NCBI RefSeq assembly: GCF_019320115.1
Contig: NC_089595.1
Coordinates: forward strand, 106,895,611 to 106,959,610
Direction of reading: 5' to 3'
DNA: 64,000 nt
Origin: Miscanthus floridulus
Lineage: Eukaryota; Streptophyta; Magnoliopsida; Poales; Poaceae
The position numbers and the translations under genes were made by a program. The stretch's first letter is position 1. Each line of letters starts with the position of its first letter. This document shows positions 22,127 to 34,002 of the stretch, one piece after another. The notes beneath the pieces were generated by a model. The model was not told where the DNA came from and made no database searches. It saw only the letters and a list, made by a program, of their open reading frames with translations.

Positions 22127-24590
22127 CTACTTTTTCTTGCCGGTGACACCTGCAACCACCTGCACAAGTAACAGAAGATTAAACCTTGTCTCGACCATTT
22201 TCAATCACAGGATAACAGCATCTAACCGCCTGAGGGGAGTACTTTGGCTTCATTGTTCAAACAAGGAGATCAACATAATGGCAGGTTAACTATGGCAAGT
22301 CCTCAAGTCGACAACACAAGGATGCAATTATGCAACACAAAGTAACAACAAATGCCCTCGGCAATTTACTCTGAGCTACCAGTAACACATTTAGAGCTCA
22401 TTTATGGGACTTTTTCAGACAGGTTAGCTTGAAGTGCCCAAATTGATTGTCATCGAAGATGAATACTAGTAAATTTTATTTGCTAAGGAAATGAACATTC
22501 TGAATTGGGAAATGATGAGAAATTGAATGGAAGCAAAAGCAATGTTTATCATTTATATGATCTTGAAAATAGCATAGCACACATGAAACCAAAGGAGGAA
22601 ATCACATACATCATTTAGAGGCGGTGGAGGAACTTTTTCCGCGGTCTCCCATGAATCCAGGATTGGCCGCACAACTGCTGGAAGAAAGAGACCTGAAATT
22701 GCACATTATAAGGTTAGTTGAAATATTTTGGCAGAACGAAAACCAATAGCAGGTTGCTAACTTTTCCCCAAAAGATAATTCCAAAGGTTCAGGCAGCAGG
22801 TCAGAAAACTTAGGAACCAAGTTTGTTTGTGTGTTCATAGAATCAATAAAAATTGATCGTTTCTTTCTGAACTGTCAGCACCACTCCCTATCCGTTTGTC
22901 CCCTACTAATCGCTGAAAAGTGTCAAATTGCACAAGAACATTTTGGGTCATGAGTCATGACCATAGCAGTCCACTACTTAAATTGCGATGTTCTATGCTT
23001 GATATTTAAAATGGGGTTCATAGAGTGTGCATTCGATTTCATCACTTTTAGGCTGACCCTTTCCAGGTAGAAACCATGTGAGAAGAATTGAGTGCCTAGT
23101 GCTAATGGTGCCCCATAAATTTGAACAACAGTGGTTGCCAGCAAAAAATTATTTGCCACACAAAATTGTCGACCTGAGATGCACTCTGTCACGTGACCAG
23201 CATGTTTAGGGTAGGACAAATGCTATACTTAATCAAACTTCATATCAAGGGATTGTTAAGGATAAACTCAGGCATGGTATTACGAATATACAATGATATA
23301 AAAAGTTTAGATTCAACTAATGCACACAGACATTTCTAGCCTACAACAGCAAAATTTTCTCTTAATCATGGACAATTTTAGGTGCAATCGTTATTCTCAG
23401 AAATAAACATAATTACCCAATCGGACAACAAGTTAAAAGTAAACTTGACGGAGCTATTCCTTGTACTATCCAAGTGAATGGATCCACAAAGCAGAGTTCA
23501 TATATCATGTGGCCTTAACACTTTTTTTGGTATGCAATGGCCAATTTTTACAAGCTATATTGATTTTCAATGTCAATTTGCTATTGGTAGAGACCTCTTC
23601 ACTGGCAATCAAATCTTTTCAAATGCCATTCAAGTTCATAACACATACCCTAATGCGGTCTACCTCTACAAGTAAAACAAGCATTCACTTTTTAAGATAA
23701 TTTTGGAGGAATATGAGAAACTTAGGATAACCATATTGGAGGGAGAAAATAAGACCTCTTACGGCGCTCATCTGTGCCAACAAACTACAGTGGACTTCAC
23801 ACAGAACATTTTCAGGCAAACCAGAAGTGGACATTTAAAAAGTGAAGATAAAGGACAAAGGTAGTCACATTGAGCTGAAAGCGATCTGGCATTGTAAGTC
23901 ATTTTAGTTTTGTCCTAAGTCAAACTTCTCTAGCTTTGACTAAGTCTACAGAAAAATGCACAAATATTTACAAGATCAAATTAATTCATTAGATACACAA
24001 TGAAATATATTTTGATAGTGAATTTATTTGACATTGTAGTTGTAGATGTTAATATATTTTCCTATAAACTTGGTCAAAGTTAGACAAATCTAAATCGATT
24101 TACAAATTGGAATGGCCGAAGTACTAGTTAGCACTGCAGTCAACTATCTTGGGTGGGAAATGGAACAGCTGAATCTTTGTATTGAGCAGGGAAATGTATA
24201 GCTTGTCAGTTACGAAATAGATGGATCATTTGTCAATGGCCATAGGAGCAGAGCTATTGAAAAGTTGAATTTGTATCAGTGCCTGAGATTTAGAATACTG
24301 GATCTAACGAATAGTAGCAATAGCAAGTGAGATTTGAGAAGGCCACCCAAATGGAAACCCCAGCCTACAATTCCCTAGAAAACCCCTGCGTTCCCAGACC
24401 TAGTCTTACAGAGTCAACCAGAACTAAGCGCACACCGAAAGCAAGGGACCCTGCGCCAAAGGGCGCGCGCGCATCTAGTAGGGTTTGCAGAGGGGAAGCG
24501 AGGGCGCGTACCGAATCCGGCGATGAGGCAGGACGCCGCGACGACAGGCTCCTTCACGACGAAGATCTTGAGCTTCTCCATCACGGCCAT
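22127..24590 (-). CDS. Complex I B9/NDUFA3-like small subunit, 64 aa
   Basis: Minus-strand exons are 24512-24590, 22610-22692 and 22127-22159. Splice sites are GT-AG and the phases join exactly. The protein starts MAVMEKLKIFVVKEPVVAAS, has one membrane segment (about residues 15-37: VVAASCLIAGFGLFLPAVV), then RPILDSWETAEKVPPPPLND and a short lysine end (VTGKKK). This matches the small plant mitochondrial protein once called fiber protein Fb11, considered the B9/NDUFA3 subunit of respiratory complex I. The assignment is from memory of the family and moderately sure. Two in-frame ATGs lie close together; I chose the first, which has strong GCAGCCATGG context. The first intron is long (1.8 kb) and contains a MITE. 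Confidence 0.82.
23885..24125. mobile_element. Diverged Stowaway-like MITE in intron 1 of the NDUFA3-like gene
   Basis: ATTGTAAGTCATTTTAGTTT and, inverted, the segment ending ACAAATTGGAATGGCCGAAG. CTTTGACTAAGTCTACAG and ATAAACTTGGTCAAAGTTAG form the usual subterminal pair. The terminal CTCCCTCC has been lost. Confidence 0.65.
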
Positions 24591-24699
24591 GGCTGCCGCT
24601 TCTGCTTGCAGTCCTCCGCTTCGCCTTCGCGTACCTCGCCCGCCGCCGTCGCTGGAGACGAGACGCGAGACAAGTCAGTGCTGTCTCCTCCGATCTGTG

Positions 24700-24800
24700 G
24701 ACGTGGGCCCGTCGTGTCTTGTGCCGAGAGACTTCCACGCTCAGCCCGTTTACGACCGTGGACCAGTGGGCCACGATCCATTTTGTTGTTGGGCTGAGGC
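24700..24800 (-). promoter_or_regulatory. Site II cluster upstream of the NDUFA3-like gene
   Basis: TGGGCC/TGGGCT words occur at about 24705 (GTGGGCCCGT), 24765 (AGTGGGCCAC) and 24788 (TTGGGCTGAGGCCC). Such TGGGCY elements are typical of plant nuclear genes for mitochondrial components. No clear TATA box is seen. Confidence 0.5.
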
Positions 24801-24849
24801 CCGTACCGATTGGCCGTAGCCCGTAGCGGCGGAAACGAAAGGCTCACGG

Positions 24850-26560
24850 CATATTCAGAGCTGCCGGTTGGAATATTCGTCTCGCGCGCGCGAATATTTT
24901 GCCCGGACGAGCGAATCTACCGTCCCTGCGCCGCTTTCTCGCGCTCGCCTTGCCTTGGACCGCACGCACGGCCCACCCTTCTCCTCTCCTCCCTTCTTCA
25001 GCCAACTATTCTCTTGCTCGGCGCGCGTAGGAGAGGCACGTACTTCTTCCTCCTCGCCGTCTTCCTCTCCATGTCGGCATGTGTCTTGCTCGACACCGTA
25101 CCGTGCGTGGGTCGTCGCCGGACGACGGGCACCAGCAGGCGGCCGGCAGCGCAGCCGTCAACCATGATGTTACCAAAGGTTAGTACCCCCGCACTACTGT
25201 CTCGTCTCGTGCCTGGAGCATCAATTCATCATGGTGTTCGTGTTCGTGCTTATTTGGTCCTCTGATGAAATCCTCTCGTTAGATAGGTCTGCAGCACACC
25301 ATGATATGATGCAATCGTTCGTCAAACAAAAATGATGCAGCCAATTACTGAATTATTACGCGTGGTTTTACCATTGTTTTTTCGCCTGGTTATGTTTGTC
25401 GCCTGACGCCAAAACATCTAAGCTGCCTTTTAATTTGCCGGTTGCGGACTCTGATTCAGAATTCAGAGTCGGACAAACCTTGGCAAATAGTAAAATGGAA
25501 GCCGCAGGGGCAGCAGCTCGACAACTCATCAGCATAAGCGTGCTCACGACCACCTTCCTTGCACGGGAGGCCGCCGTCTCTTATTAACCAGGTCGAGCAT
25601 GGAAACACATAGCGGTTCATGCAGATGAGATGAGACACATAAGAGAGACCTGAATGAAATAACAACAGGACAAGGAAGACGGCCGGGCCGGGGGCGGCCT
25701 CTATTAGGAAGCTCAATTTGGACATTGAGATAATCCTCAACCCGAACCACGTACGTGAGCACTGAGCCATCAGATAAAGTACATCAGACGTGGCACCGGA
25801 TGGTCCGCGGGGTAGCAGAGATAACTGATAAGGCACGACATTTCAGGGGTTTCTCCGGCGTGGTTCTCCAGCGAACTGAAGCTAACGTGTCCTGGAGAAA
25901 GGCTCAAGGCCTTGTCGCCGGACAGACAGACTGCGCCGAGCAGGACAAAGGTTCGTGTTTTCGCCGCTGGAAGACAGAAGAGGCAAATGGTGTCGTCATC
26001 GTCAACGGCGGCGCACTGACCTTTTTTTTTTTACTATTTGGTCTTTTTTTTAATAAAATTTACGTTTGGTAACTCATCTTTGGACCCTGGGGATCGGCGC
26101 CATGAGTCCTGACACCGAGGTAGTATGTCTCGGCGCCACAGATCTTGACGCCGAGGTGCCTAGCCGTGCACTGCAGGGAATCCTGGGTCACGTTGACGTG
26201 ACTAATACCTCGACGTCAGAATACATGGTGTCGAGATCGGCGTCACAGATCTTAACGCCAAGCTCGACGCGACGGATCTTGGCGACACGCGCGGCAATGC
26301 CACTAGTATCTCTGCGCGCATCGAGAACACACACGAGAAAGTTAATTCTGCCCTGCAGGGCATGTGCTCTCAGACATACATCTGTTGGACCACCTGCCTC
26401 CGAGATATGTGCTACTTTTCCTCCAACTACAATACAGATATATAAAACCTGAATACAGGTGGTATATGTATATACTGTGGGTCCACACAAAACGTGAGGG
26501 GGCTCTGCGATTTGGCCTGCCGGGCTCCCATTTGCTTTTTTTATTATTTCCTTTTTGTTT
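24850..26560. other. Intergenic region, no supported gene
   Basis: A GC-rich CT-rich stretch (24880-25180) ends in a donor-like ACCAAAG/GTTAGTA at 25179 and could be the first exon of a divergent transcript, but nothing downstream continues it. Positions 26085-26330 hold imperfect repeats of GGCGCCACAGATCTTGACGCC type. Confidence 0.35.
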
Positions 26561-26567
26561 CCTCTGA

Positions 26568-26809
26568 GGCCCTGTTTAGATGTAAGCTAAAAACCAAAAA
26601 TTTTTAAGACTTTTCGTCACATCAAATCTTGCGGCACATGCATGGAGTACTAAATGTAGACGAAAAAAAAACTAATTACACAGTTAGCCGAGAAATCGTG
26701 AGACGAATCTTTTAAGCCTAAATAGTCCATAATTGGACAATTTTTACCAAATAAAAACGAAAGTGCTACAGTAGTCGAAAGCCAAAAATTTCCGGAACTA
26801 AACGGGGCC
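26568..26809. mobile_element. MITE, ends GGCCCTGTTTAG
   Basis: Starts GGCCCTGTTTAGATGTAAG and ends GGAACTAAACGGGGCC. The interior (GTGAGACGAATCTTTTAAGC, TGCATGGAGTACTAAATG) is shared with 14805-15044 and, inverted, with 27081-27326. Confidence 0.75.
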
Positions 26810-27080
26810 TTACTAGTGTTGCTACAGCTTTTCTTTCAAAAGAAACTTGCTACAGCTGATTTCTATCTGTTGGTGTCAATGCTATCATGTTGAACTTGTC
26901 ATTTTTTAATCTCCTGGCGCCTGACCTAGTGTTCTGAATCTGCTGGTTTGTACCACTAGTAGTTTTGAATTCTCTACATGTCAATGCTAGATCCCCTACG
27001 AGCAAACGTAAAAATCTATGCGCTAGTCTTTGGTTCAAGTTCCGATATTAATATTTGGTACTCTTATTGTGCTAGGTTTT

Positions 27081-27326
27081 GGGCCTTGTTTAGTTTGCAA
27101 AATTTTTAGCGAAATGGTATTGTAGCACTTTCGTTGTTATTTGGCAATTAGTGTTCAATCATAGTCTAATCGGGCTTAAAAGATTCGTCTCGTAAATTTC
27201 GTCTAAACTATGTAATTAGTTTTATTTTTTATTTATATTTAATGCTTCATGCATACGTTTAAAGATTCAATGTGACGAAGAATCTTGAAATTTTTTATAA
27301 AATAAAGTGAAGCTAAACGGTACCTT
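27081..27326. mobile_element. MITE of the same GGCCTTGTTTAG family, opposite orientation
   Basis: GGGCCTTGTTTAGTTTGC at the left and AAGCTAAACGGTACC at the right. The interior AAAAGATTCGTCTCG and TTTAATGCTTCATGCAT are the reverse complement of the neighbouring copy. Confidence 0.75.
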
Positions 27327-27559
27327 GGTTCAATGGAGCCCTCTAATGTTTGGTACTCTAATGTTGAGCACCGGACATTTTCCATGGATTGCAGTAGGTA
27401 ATTTTTTTCTCATTTATTCACTGTTGAATGCCGTTAGTGTTATAGATTATGTGATTAACTAATTTGTATGCTTAAATAAACTCTTGCAAAAAAAATATGA
27501 AGAGACACTACCTGCTAATGAATATATTACTGATCCTGAAAAGCTACCAATGATGGTTA

Positions 27560-27880
27560 GTCAATATATAGCCTGTTCGGTTAGCTGGTTCGTATTGTTG
27601 CTGGTTCGTTTATGTGAGAGAGAAGTATTACTGGTTGGTTCATTGGAACAATATCCATGTGAGAGGGCTGGCCAGCCCGGCCAGCCAGCCAGCCCCAGCC
27701 GAACACTGGCGATAGATTTGTTGCATGAAAGTGTGTTGGAAAAAGGTAGAACTATGTATATGTTCTACATTTATAACTAAGTATTCTTATTTGCGCCCTG
27801 TTTGTTTGGGCTTGTTTGACTGATAAGCCATGGCTGAAAGTACTGTTGGCTGATTTGGTATGCGAGAAAAATATTTTTGG
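27560..27880. repeat. Fragments of a grass repeat with GTGTGAGAGAAAAA motif
   Basis: 27567-27650 and 27795-27875 resemble one another and 12758-12842 (GGCTTATAAGCCATGACTG-like start, then GTTGGCTGATTTGGT). They are short non-coding repeats, probably MITE pieces. Confidence 0.45.
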
Positions 27881-28189
27881 TTGACTAAAAAAGTATAAAA
27901 TATTACTTATTTTAGGACATAGGGGGTATACTTTTAAAAGGCAACATACAGCCCGCTGACTACATGTCAACACATTGTAGACGTAACATAAGATCGATAG
28001 GGTACATGATTAGTACCAAGATAAGTGTAAACTGTAACCGTAAAAGAGTCATCCATGTTGTTATGACCGGCATCCATTATACAAGGCGTAGCTCCATTAG
28101 TAGCTAGGGGCTGCCGGCAGGGGGAGCCCTAGGGGCCTAAAAGGCCATAGTTATTTTATTTATTTCTATTATTATTATTATTATTAGAG

Positions 28190-28640
28190 AGAAGTATAAA
28201 TACTTGTAAAGACTTTAAGATTGGATTAAGCAGAAACAGAGTTGTTTCCGGCTTACTGAAGGGAGCCGGGATTTCCTAACCCTAGCCGCCTCCGGCGGTT
28301 GTCGCGCGTGAACAGTGTCATCGCTACTGTAGCACAGCGAGAGTTCTAGGGTTGCAGCAGCAGCCGACGCACTCTCACCGCCACGGCTCCTCGCCAGCGT
28401 CGAGAGTACAGACCATGTCATCCCCTCTTCCACCCCTATAACCTACGCAGTAACACCGGTAGGGCATCAAGTCCTATCAACCTGGTATCAGAGACCTTGC
28501 CGATCATAGACTCCCCCGCTGCCTCCACAACCGCGCCTTCGCCGGCGATTTCCGCCGCGCCGCTCTCCACCACAGCGCCTCCCGCAATTTTCAGGCGTGG
28601 TGGTGAACCCGTCGCTGCCGCTGGGATCAGTGGCTGCGCC
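28190..28640 (+). mobile_element. LTR retrotransposon fragment: LTR end, primer site, start of leader
   Basis: A TATA-like AGTATAAATAC (28193) and an R/U5-like stretch lead to CTATCAACC. Then TGGTATCAGAGAC follows at 28483, an exact iMet-type primer binding site. A GC-rich leader follows to about 28640, where the element breaks off at an unrelated hairpin sequence. No gag or pol is present. The left end of the LTR was not located. Confidence 0.65.
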
Positions 28641-28649
28641 GACCTCCCG

Positions 28650-28781
28650 TAATTTTTCATATAAAAATTATTTTCATTTAATTTCGCAAAAAAATATGAT
28701 TTGATATGATTAATATATCTTAGAAAAATCATATTATTTTATTTGCGAAATTGAATGAAAATAATTTTTATATGAAAATTA
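28650..28781. repeat. Long near-perfect hairpin (about 53-bp arms)
   Basis: TAATTTTTCATATAAAAATT... and ...AATTTTTATATGAAAATTA pair over roughly 53 bases with few mismatches around a ~25-base AT-rich loop. A 19-base palindrome (TAGATCTCGACGAGATCTA) follows immediately at 28782-28800. It could be a small foldback transposon or a fragment of a larger repeat. Confidence 0.8.
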
Positions 28782-29513
28782 TAGATCTCGACGAGATCTA
28801 CAACTTTCTAGTTTTGAGTTTTTTCATTTAAAGTCGTTAAGATGCTAAAAAAAACTAATGATATATTTACACTTAAGAGCATTTTTGTCTTTTCACACCT
28901 GCAGTTTGACGGCGTTAAAGCCGCATAAAGGGCACAAAAAAGTTGGAACAGTGGCGCTGAAAACAGCTAAACTTTTTCAGGGGCACACAGGGCATTGCGA
29001 TCTTTTTTTAATGGCACATAGAGAATCTTTTTGTATGCCTTGCAGGAAAGAAGATGTCCACAGACACCGTACCACATGGAAATAAGCAACAAAGAATCGA
29101 TTTGAAATCTCGGTATGATACAGGAGCATGGTGGGCAGCACCAGGGTCCAGGCACCAGCGCAGCAAGTGGCCGTGAAATAGGAGCAGCAAGTTACAGGTA
29201 CTCTTACAGGTACATACACCAACCGTGCCCTTAGACACTTCTGTCCAGGCGCACACTGTTTTCTCAATGTTCCTGTGTCGTATTATTCTGCTACAAGGAG
29301 CAGGCCTTTCTTCACATGTATTTGGAGATGCTACTCTAAAATCATCATCTCCAGGTACCGGGGAGAAGTGAAAGTATCATCTCGACTCCCACAAGGTCTC
29401 AAGGATAATTTACATGTCTTTGGTTCTGCAGAATCAGAGAGGAAGTTCAGTTGCAAAGCCACGGAGTAGAGAACTTATGTATTGCAGGGGAGCAAAATGG
29501 ATATCCTTTTACC

Positions 29514-32500
29514 TTATGATGACTCAATTGCTGCAACCCTTACTGGCTTCATTACCCTTACAATGTTCCTCATGTGCTCAAACCCCATGACTATCACTCC
29601 TATGAGATAAAGAAAGCTTAGTTGCAGCTTGCCAAGCAAGTTATAGACTGCTACGGCGGCATTTGCACCTTCATCTGTTCGCATCGTGACGGTAATGGGT
29701 CTCGCAGAAATGAGTGCCCCGGTTTCTGATGAGGATGCAGCATAAGAGATTTGCTCCGGAACAATTAGCCTTGAAGAGAAATCGGAGGCGTTTGGTCTTC
29801 TTAAGCTTACCTGATGTGTTCTCAGGCTGGGTTGACCACTCTTCAGGTTTCATCGCAGATTTGGTGGCCTTTATCAAATCCATAAGTGCATTGTTCACCT
29901 GAAATTCATAGAAGGTTACATGAGTTCCTACTGTGCTTTTCATGTAGACTGTGAACAAGGGAGAAAAGGAAACACCAGAAAGCTTCGATGAGATGAAATT
30001 AAAAAAAAAAGAGCCATGGAGAAGATAACCATGCCAATGGCACGGCACCCTGGTTGGTTTGCTCTCAACTTATCTCCCTATAAAGATATAATATGCTCGG
30101 TCAATTGTTTCAGTGTTTCTTAAAGTCCTTGTAGTGTGTTTTATCTAAAAGTCCTTGTAGTGTGTTTATTACTGTCCAAATATTCTCCTAATTATCCATA
30201 ACTTGAGTATGTGAAGGCATACATATTTATGGTGTTTAAAACAAACAGGTAAGTGAGGTGCTTGTTATATTGATGAAGCATACATATTTAATAGTTGATT
30301 GATATGATAAAGCAGTTGAACCCAGACTTGGCGAAGTCTACATATTCACTACAAATAATTCAGTTTGCAACTCCACTGCACTGCTTGGAAAATTCCTAGA
30401 AGCAAATGTCATGGTTGCTTGGTTAGTACAAAGTATTATGCTGAGTTCATGCAAAGCCATATGCTTCAATACTTCAGACAACTTGATTTCAAATACGACT
30501 TTTCGTAATCTATTGGATCCTATAATTCTGTTTCTCTGCTAGACATAGTAATGGAGAACAGTTATCTTCAAAAGTATTGTATTATGTTGCACATTTGGAT
30601 GGGATGAATGATGCTTTCAGATAACTGCAATGTCTGATGTCATCTTAGTTCACTCAGGAAAAAAATATATGAAGTGCAACAGATTTTTCTCACTCAATCC
30701 TACTGCCTAGTTTGGTAGACAAAAGTTGAGTATTAGAAAGCTCAAATTTCTCAAGAACCTTGCAGACAGCCACAGCTTTTGATGTTATCTTTGTTGGCCA
30801 GGAATTGTGGGATTTTCCACCACTATGAAACAGTTTAAGAAATCAATCAAATCAATGTCCTTCCTAGTATGTTAGTGGCACATTTTGCTGTTTTATCAGA
30901 GTCCCGCACTTTACCTCGTCTAGTCTTGTCTTTTATGGTTCTCTAGATGTGCAAAATGCTTGAGCATGTGATAAGCCAGTAAGCCACATACCTAGATACT
31001 TGAGGCAACGCGATTTCATTATAACTTTAGACAACCTACTGGATCCTATAATTCCGTTTTTTCATGCTAAACCTAGTAATGGAGAACAGCTGCCTTCAAA
31101 AGTAACATGTATTCTGTTCTGCTTTTCCATGCTAAACCGAGTAATAGAGAACAGCTGCCTTCAAAAGTAACATGTATTCTGTTCTGCTTTTACGTGCTAA
31201 ACCTAGTAACGGAGAACTGCTGCCTTCACAAGTAACATGTATTCTGTTGCACGTTTAGGTGCCGAATGATGTTTCAGATAACTGAGATGTCTGGCGTCAT
31301 CATAGTTCACTCAGCAACTCTGGTATTCTGTTGCACGTTTAGGTTTAGGTCATGAATGATGCTTTCAGCTAATTGAGATGCCTGGTGTCATCTTAGTTCT
31401 CTCAGCAACTCTGGAATATATGCACAAGTTGCAACAGAAATTTCTCATTCAGTGTTCCTTCCTAGATTGGTTAGACAAAAGTTTAGTGTTAACTAGCTCA
31501 ATTTTGAGAAACTTGCAGAGAGCCGCAGTTTTTTATGTTACCTTCATTGGTCAGCAATTTTGGGGGTTTTCCATTAAAGCATATAAGCAAAACAATCAAT
31601 CACATCAACGTCCTCAATATTTCAGTAGCACATGTTGCTGTTTTATGAGAGTTCGAAGTTTACCTCGTCTGGTCTTTCATGGCTCACTAGATGTGCACCA
31701 TGAAGTTCTACCATTCTTGCAACAGGAAGAAGCCTGTCTGCTAGACGTTTTGCATGGCACAATTGAGCAATGATATCATACCTGAATTTTTGTAATGTAA
31801 GCTACATGAAATGGATGTGCACTATTCTCTGACAAGAATATCCATTGTAACAAAACTAACCTTCCATGAATAACTGAAACTAGAAAACTGGCAGATCGTA
31901 TTGTATCTAGTTCCTTAGTAGTCATTTTGTGAGTCCAGCATGCATTAACTTGCCCTTCAAAACCACAATTAGATTGCATCCCTGTTGACGATATGCCCTT
32001 CACATATTCCTGAAAGTAAACACGGTACAGATGAACCTTCCATGAGTAGGTTGACGCATATATGTTGTCTTCATTTTAGTGTATACCTACTAATATGTTT
32101 ATATTGTAAAGATAAAGAGTGGTATGGAAAACACAAAACCATAAATTCACAACAAAAGACCTGTTCAGGAAGAATCACAACAAAAGATGACCAAGTCAAA
32201 ATCACATAATCCAGGGGTATGGGGCAAATACAAATATGTTTGTATTCTAAAAGGGTATGCACAACATAGAAACAAATTCACAACAAAAACGGTATGGGAC
32301 AGCTGAAAATAATGCCAGGCAAGTTTTCAATGTGTAAAAACAACAAACGTCATCCGGAATACCCAAATCAATGTTTCATGAGAGAACATGACATATCCCA
32401 TATGACAATCTAGAAGATACATCGTCGTCAGCAGACTGTTACAAAGCAACATCAGAAATGTGATATCACTCACTTGATAGAGGACCATTCTTCTGGTACA

Positions 32501-34002
32501 CGACCCAACAGTCTCCTCAAGGTATTCCTGCATAGTTGCATTGTTAAATCAAACATATCAACACTGATGCAGTGAATCTGAAAAAATAAACACTAATTTT
32601 TCATCAAACAGGGAATGATAATGGATGCATTATTAGTTCCTTACCTTAGTATAATGTGTTTCCAAGTCCACAAGAGCTCTTTCCTCTGGAGTTTTTGCCC
32701 TTAAGAAACGGAATGCAAGAGATAGCATCTGCCCATCTACCTACAGAAGCAGGGACAAAAACTTAACTCAGTGCCACGAGTAGTTGAAAATTATAATTAG
32801 TGCCTCGTGTAGCATTTCCTTTGCATTTCACAACATGAGCGCATTCAGTTCTACAAATATGTATGCGAAAATCAAAATTCCAGTACCTTTGGGAAACACT
32901 GAAAACCACCTCCAGTGACATTAAGCAATGCCAGCGAACATAGCCTGTGAGGCACCATCGCCGCTAGCTTGCAAGCAATCATGGCACCTGATTGCACAGA
33001 GATAATAGGGTCAATGCCCAAAGCTTACACATTTGAAAAACAGGGTCCCAAAATTGAGAGACGCACAAAAACAGGACTTACCCATGGAGTGGCCAAAGAC
33101 GTGAGCTTTCTTCCACCCCAAATGATCCATCAAGGCCAAGGCATCCATCGCCATGATTGCCGTCCTGCCAGATATGAGAGAACACGTTTGAGATCAAATA
33201 CTCATTAGACCCACCGCCCATTTTGACTTTCCCTACACATGACCGCGTGAACGTGATGGAAGATATGATTCCCCCCATCACTCATTTCCTCGTGAAAACT
33301 ATTGTGCCAGGACGCGAGTAAAATGTGGAATTTTTCTCGTCGAAAGCTACATGCAGCTGCTCTCGTCCACCAGATCCCCATGTACGATCCTTCTGGATCA
33401 CAAGGGGAGGAAGCAATCCTGTGGTATCTACCGAACGGTACGGCCCACCGATCGTTCCAACCATTGGAACCGAAGACGGGGAGGCAGCCAGGGACAAATG
33501 AGGATTTGGATCTGTTGGAGGGGATACTCACGAGTAGAAGGATTTGTTGGGGAGCACGGAGCTGCGGCCGACGCCGCGGTTGTCGAAGCAGCAGACCTCG
33601 ATGCCATCGCCGCCGCCGCCGGCCTCCTCGTCCGGCCGCACAACCTCGTCGTCGGCGAGCTCCAGCGACCCGGTCAGCCCCTTTATCTGCGGGCCCCACG
33701 AGTCGTGCGTCCCCGCCAATCCTGTGATTCCGACCCAAACCAAACACACAAACCGTTTCCCATCTCAGCGAAAAAGCGGAAAGAGGAAACCAAAAAGTAA
33801 TCTTTTCTACTGCTATACTACACGAGAAAAAGGAACAGGATTCCTCTTTCTCCTCTCGATCGAGGCCCGGGAGAGATCGGCGTGCGTGCGTACCGATGAT
33901 GAGGAGCACCTTGGTGGCGCCGCGGCCGTAGCGGCGGTAGAAGAGGCGGACGCCCTCCCACTTGTCGCCGTCCGCGTACCTGCCCACCTCGCAGTAAGGC
34001 AT
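29514..34002 (-). CDS. Alpha/beta-hydrolase superfamily protein, 399 aa, ten exons
   Basis: Minus-strand exons: 33894-34002, 33532-33721, 33082-33164, 32887-32987, 32645-32740, 32474-32527, 31861-32009, 31664-31781, 29811-29898, 29514-29725. All introns are GT-AG and the total is exactly 1200 bases. Oxyanion region: LLIIGLAGTHDSWG. The nucleophile elbow is GHSMG (Ser126). The acidic residue is probably Asp263 in HGRYDIIAQ, and the histidine His291 in LHGAHLVSHERPDE. A hydrophobic stretch near the C-terminus (LSFLYLIGVIVMGF, about 366-378) could be a membrane anchor. An acidic/glycine-rich insertion (DEEAGGGGDG) precedes the CCFDNRGVGRS strand. The family is large and substrates differ, so no reaction is assigned. 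Intron 8 (1.77 kb) contains a degenerate duplicate of part of exon 8. Confidence 0.92.
30480..31690. repeat. Degenerate duplication in intron 8 reaching into exon 8
   Basis: About 30480-30960 and 31260-31690 share order and sequence: TGTCATCTTAGTTCACTCAG, then TAGACAAAAGTT, then TTGCAGA-AGCC, then GCTGTTTTAT-AGAGT, then TTTACCTCGTCT-GTCTT. The second copy's end is the real exon 8 donor region. The first (30895-30958) is a decayed copy. Confidence 0.75.
31064..31258. repeat. Three tandem 65-bp repeats in the hydrolase intron 8
   Basis: Units start ATGCTAAACC (31064, 31129 and 31194 with GTGCTAAACC) and include GAGAACAGCTGCCTTCA and GTAACATGTATTCTGTT. The period is exactly 65. A more diverged relative lies at about 30541-30600. 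Confidence 0.85.

Noticed and set aside
21736..22167. 143-residue minus frame at the 3' end of the NDUFA3-like gene
   Set aside because: Overlaps the last coding exon in another frame and continues into the spacer with no recognisable domain.
24810..25265. 151-residue + frame, possible divergent gene
   Set aside because: A donor-like site exists at 25179, but there is no downstream exon or family resemblance.
28164..28186. Microsatellite TTA/ATT run as a feature of note
   Set aside because: Only about seven units; ordinary simple repeat near the retroelement fragment.
33205..34002. 265-residue minus frame beginning at the hydrolase ATG
   Set aside because: Reads through introns 1 and 2. 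The spliced model gives the conserved hydrolase sequence instead.
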